From positions 434,001-498,000 of the forward strand of contig JAPXFQ010000385.1 of NCBI GenBank assembly GCA_028564705.1: 64,000 nt of DNA, in the 5' to 3' direction. The DNA is from Apricaphanius iberus (lineage: Eukaryota; Chordata; Actinopteri; Cyprinodontiformes; Aphaniidae). Below are positions 62,178 to 64,000 of this stretch, one piece after another (position 1 is the stretch's first letter; every line of letters starts with the position of its first letter). The position numbers and the translations under genes were made by a program. Below the pieces are notes generated by a model. It was given only the letters and a program-made list of their open reading frames with translations. It was not told the origin of the DNA and did not search any database.

Positions 62178-62360
62178 TTATGTGGCATAGTGGCTAGTGT
62201 GGATGCCTCATATGCAGAGGTCCTCCCAAGTTCGAGTCCTGTCCTTATCATCTGTTGCTGCATCATCATCTGCTTCTCTCCCACCTTCTATGTCATCACC
62301 GATAAAATAAAAGCCACTATGGACACAAAACCTTCCAAAAAAAAAAATCCAACAATAAAT
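62178..62360 (+). mobile_element. tRNA-derived SINE
   Basis: An RNA polymerase III A box is visible as TGGCATAGTGG (62183-62193) and a B box as GTTCGAGTCC (62230-62239), about 37 bases apart, as in a tRNA head. A pyrimidine-rich body (TGCTTCTCTCCCACCTTCTA), a GATAAAATAAAAGCC stretch and an A-rich tail (62337-62350) follow. This is the layout of a common teleost tRNA-SINE. Confidence 0.75.
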
Positions 62361-62689
62361 ATAGATTTCATGAGAGAAGAATTCTAGACATTATTGGTCT
62401 ATTTATTTCCTATTTTGATCATGAATAAAAATTTTCCATCTCTGATTTTTGGCATCAGTGAAAAAGAGCACACTGATTGCAAGGCTCATTATCATTATGA
62501 AAGGTGCAGACAGGCTCTGAAAATCAGTCATTTTTCAAACAGAAAAGAGAAGTCAAAGAGGTACGGAGGAGGCACAAACTGAATAGATGTTAAAGGAGCT
62601 GCTGTTTCTGTGGAAGTACTCAGCATTTTGAATTAGGTCTATCCTCTTAAACCTCACGTATTAAGTTGGTGTGCTCTTGACTACTGAAA

Positions 62690-62940
62690 TGTTTAAATGA
62701 ACACCATGGTAAGACACACAGAGCTGTCTGAGGCCTTCAAAAAGACAATTAAGGGAAACTTTTAAAGCTGGTAAAGGATTTAAAGATGCCCAGAATCACC
62801 CACTTCACTGTATGAAAAATAGTCTATAAAGGAAAGATATTACAACCAACATGATCAGGTCTTGCCATGCAAGCAAGGTACCCTGATAACCAAAATGGCA
62901 AGAAAGTGTTGACAGTAAAAGTAAAGTAATAACACATTCT
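62690..62940 (+). mobile_element. Tc1-like transposon 5' coding remnant
   Basis: ACACCATGGTAAGACACACA then GAGCTGTCTGAGGCCTTCAA follows the start of a fish Tc1 transposase (MVR..ELSEAFKK). A decayed helix-turn-helix region (AGCTGGTAAAGGATTTAAAG, AAAATAGTCTATAAAGG) comes next. The catalytic part is absent. It belongs to a third, distinct Tc1 group in this window. Confidence 0.6.
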
Positions 62941-63109
62941 TGGTCTGTCCACAGTCAATTGTAAAGAACCTAAAGTATGACCAAAATGCATTGTACCATA
63001 ATGAAATATTTGCATGTGAAGTGGAACAGGATTTTCAGGAGGAATGCTTAGGTGAAGGCCAAACGCTTTTTCCAGTGGTGCATTGTGGGGAAAGAAAAGT
63101 TATGTGGGT

Positions 63110-63700
63110 GTGGTGATTCATACACTACCTTTACATGCATCACGAGAAAGTCGAATTATTACCATAGATTGAAATAAGACTTTTAAAATGCATGTATACA
63201 CCTTAGTCCAGCTTGAATTGAACCCATTTGAACCCAGTTTCACAAGCTCGACTAAGCTACCCAGATATTGCGATTGGGAATCAAACTTCTCTGCAACCAA
63301 TGCCCCCGCCCGTACTTGTGCACCCCCTTGGTAAGTTAGGAATCATGGAAGTACAACTCTGCAACAACATAGTAGTAGCATAAGAAGAATATGGTGGCTA
63401 AGACAAATGTAAGCAGCCGATCAGTGTGCGTTTGGACTGACAAAGAGAAGGTGCATTGTGATTGTGAATATCCTGCTTTAACTCCATCTGCTTCACTACC
63501 AGCCTCTGTTTACTGCCTGTGTGCTCTTCAAGGCTAACCTTTATAAAGCTAACATGTAGAGGCGCATGTCGCCATCTATTGTTGGGGAGTCGAAGGTACT
63601 TCATTTCATAAACTGAATCAGCTCTCAGCAGGGGGCATGCCCTTAGTCTGATTACTCCAAAAAGCTCGATTTAGACGTGTATGTAAACATACTGATAGAG
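63110..63700. mobile_element. MITE of the 52429 family (copy 2)
   Basis: The left end is CACTACCTTTACATGCATCA and the right end, read inward, is TATCAGTATGTTTACATACA. From about 63385 to 63665 it matches 52505-52810 closely, including GGCTAAC, GCGCATGTCGCCATC and CTTAGTCTGATTACTCCAAA. An extra segment at about 63180-63380 is absent from copy 1. Confidence 0.6.
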
Positions 63701-64000
63701 AGGATATAGTTATTTTAGATGATGGAAACAGCTGTGGCTGAAAGCCAAAGGAGATTGATAGTTGAGTATCCAGTGCCAATAGATATGGAGCAAATTTGGA
63801 ACAGGGTAGGTTAATGCTCCAATTATTGAAAACCTTTAGGGGTTTTTGGTTACCTGGATAGTCCTTTCAGTTAGTCCATTCATCTGAAGATGGAAACCAT
63901 TGGAACCATAGCCTTAGTGCTGAGAGTTGAAAAGAATACTTTTAGGGAGAGCCATCAAAAATTACAGAGTAATGGATTAGCTAACCCTTGGGTAACAACA
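63701..64000. other. Window end, no feature seen
   Basis: Short unique stretch; no coding sequence or repeat recognised. Confidence 0.4.

Overview
The window is nuclear DNA from a bony fish, most likely a percomorph teleost. It is AT-rich, has spliced genes with canonical GT-AG introns, and carries many degraded transposons of fish type (Tc1/mariner, hAT, PIF/Harbinger, non-LTR retrotransposon tails, a tRNA-derived SINE). The species cannot be named from the sequence alone. Protein-coding sequence is sparse: one complete three-exon receptor gene and what looks like the last tiny exon of a large zinc-finger gene.

Left part (1-14075). A 30-base exon at 12647-12676 on the plus strand, after a textbook polypyrimidine tract and AG, encodes nine residues (NHTLTQHSS) and a stop. 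This matches what I recall of the C-terminal end of the ZNF521/ZNF423 proteins. It is followed by a roughly 1.4 kb 3' UTR with AATAAA at 14047. I infer that 1-12646 is the last intron of znf521; it is mostly unique sequence with one Tc1 relic and one LINE/SINE tail.

Middle (14076-28180). This is intergenic sequence with two abutting PIF/Harbinger elements (19934-20885), an (AT)n microsatellite and a hAT MITE (26741-27091). No gene was found. A stretch near 22.7-23.1 kb looks like a candidate conserved non-coding element.

Receptor gene (28181-45001, minus strand). Three exons (44755-45001, 44157-44323, 28181-28930) join in frame to a 387-residue histamine H3/H4-family GPCR with all class A landmarks. 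Intron 2 (15.2 kb) is a transposon graveyard: nested hAT elements, a broken non-LTR reverse transcriptase, and two inverted copies of one hAT family about 10 kb apart. The tail-to-tail arrangement with znf521 is the same as the human HRH4/ZNF521 neighbourhood, although much of the protein sequence looks like H3.

Right part (45002-64000). This holds the receptor promoter region and then, 1.0-1.3 kb upstream of the start codon, a striking minisatellite. It has ten units on a 31-bp period, each centred on the palindrome CACTAGTTAACTAGTG or a variant. The rest is intergenic: a Tc1 copy truncated at a perfect 18-bp hairpin, further Tc1, hAT and Harbinger elements, a MITE family with TIRs like CAGTRTGTTTACATGCA, nested MITEs at 58.8-60.5 kb, and a tRNA-derived SINE at 62.2 kb. 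No further protein-coding gene could be supported.
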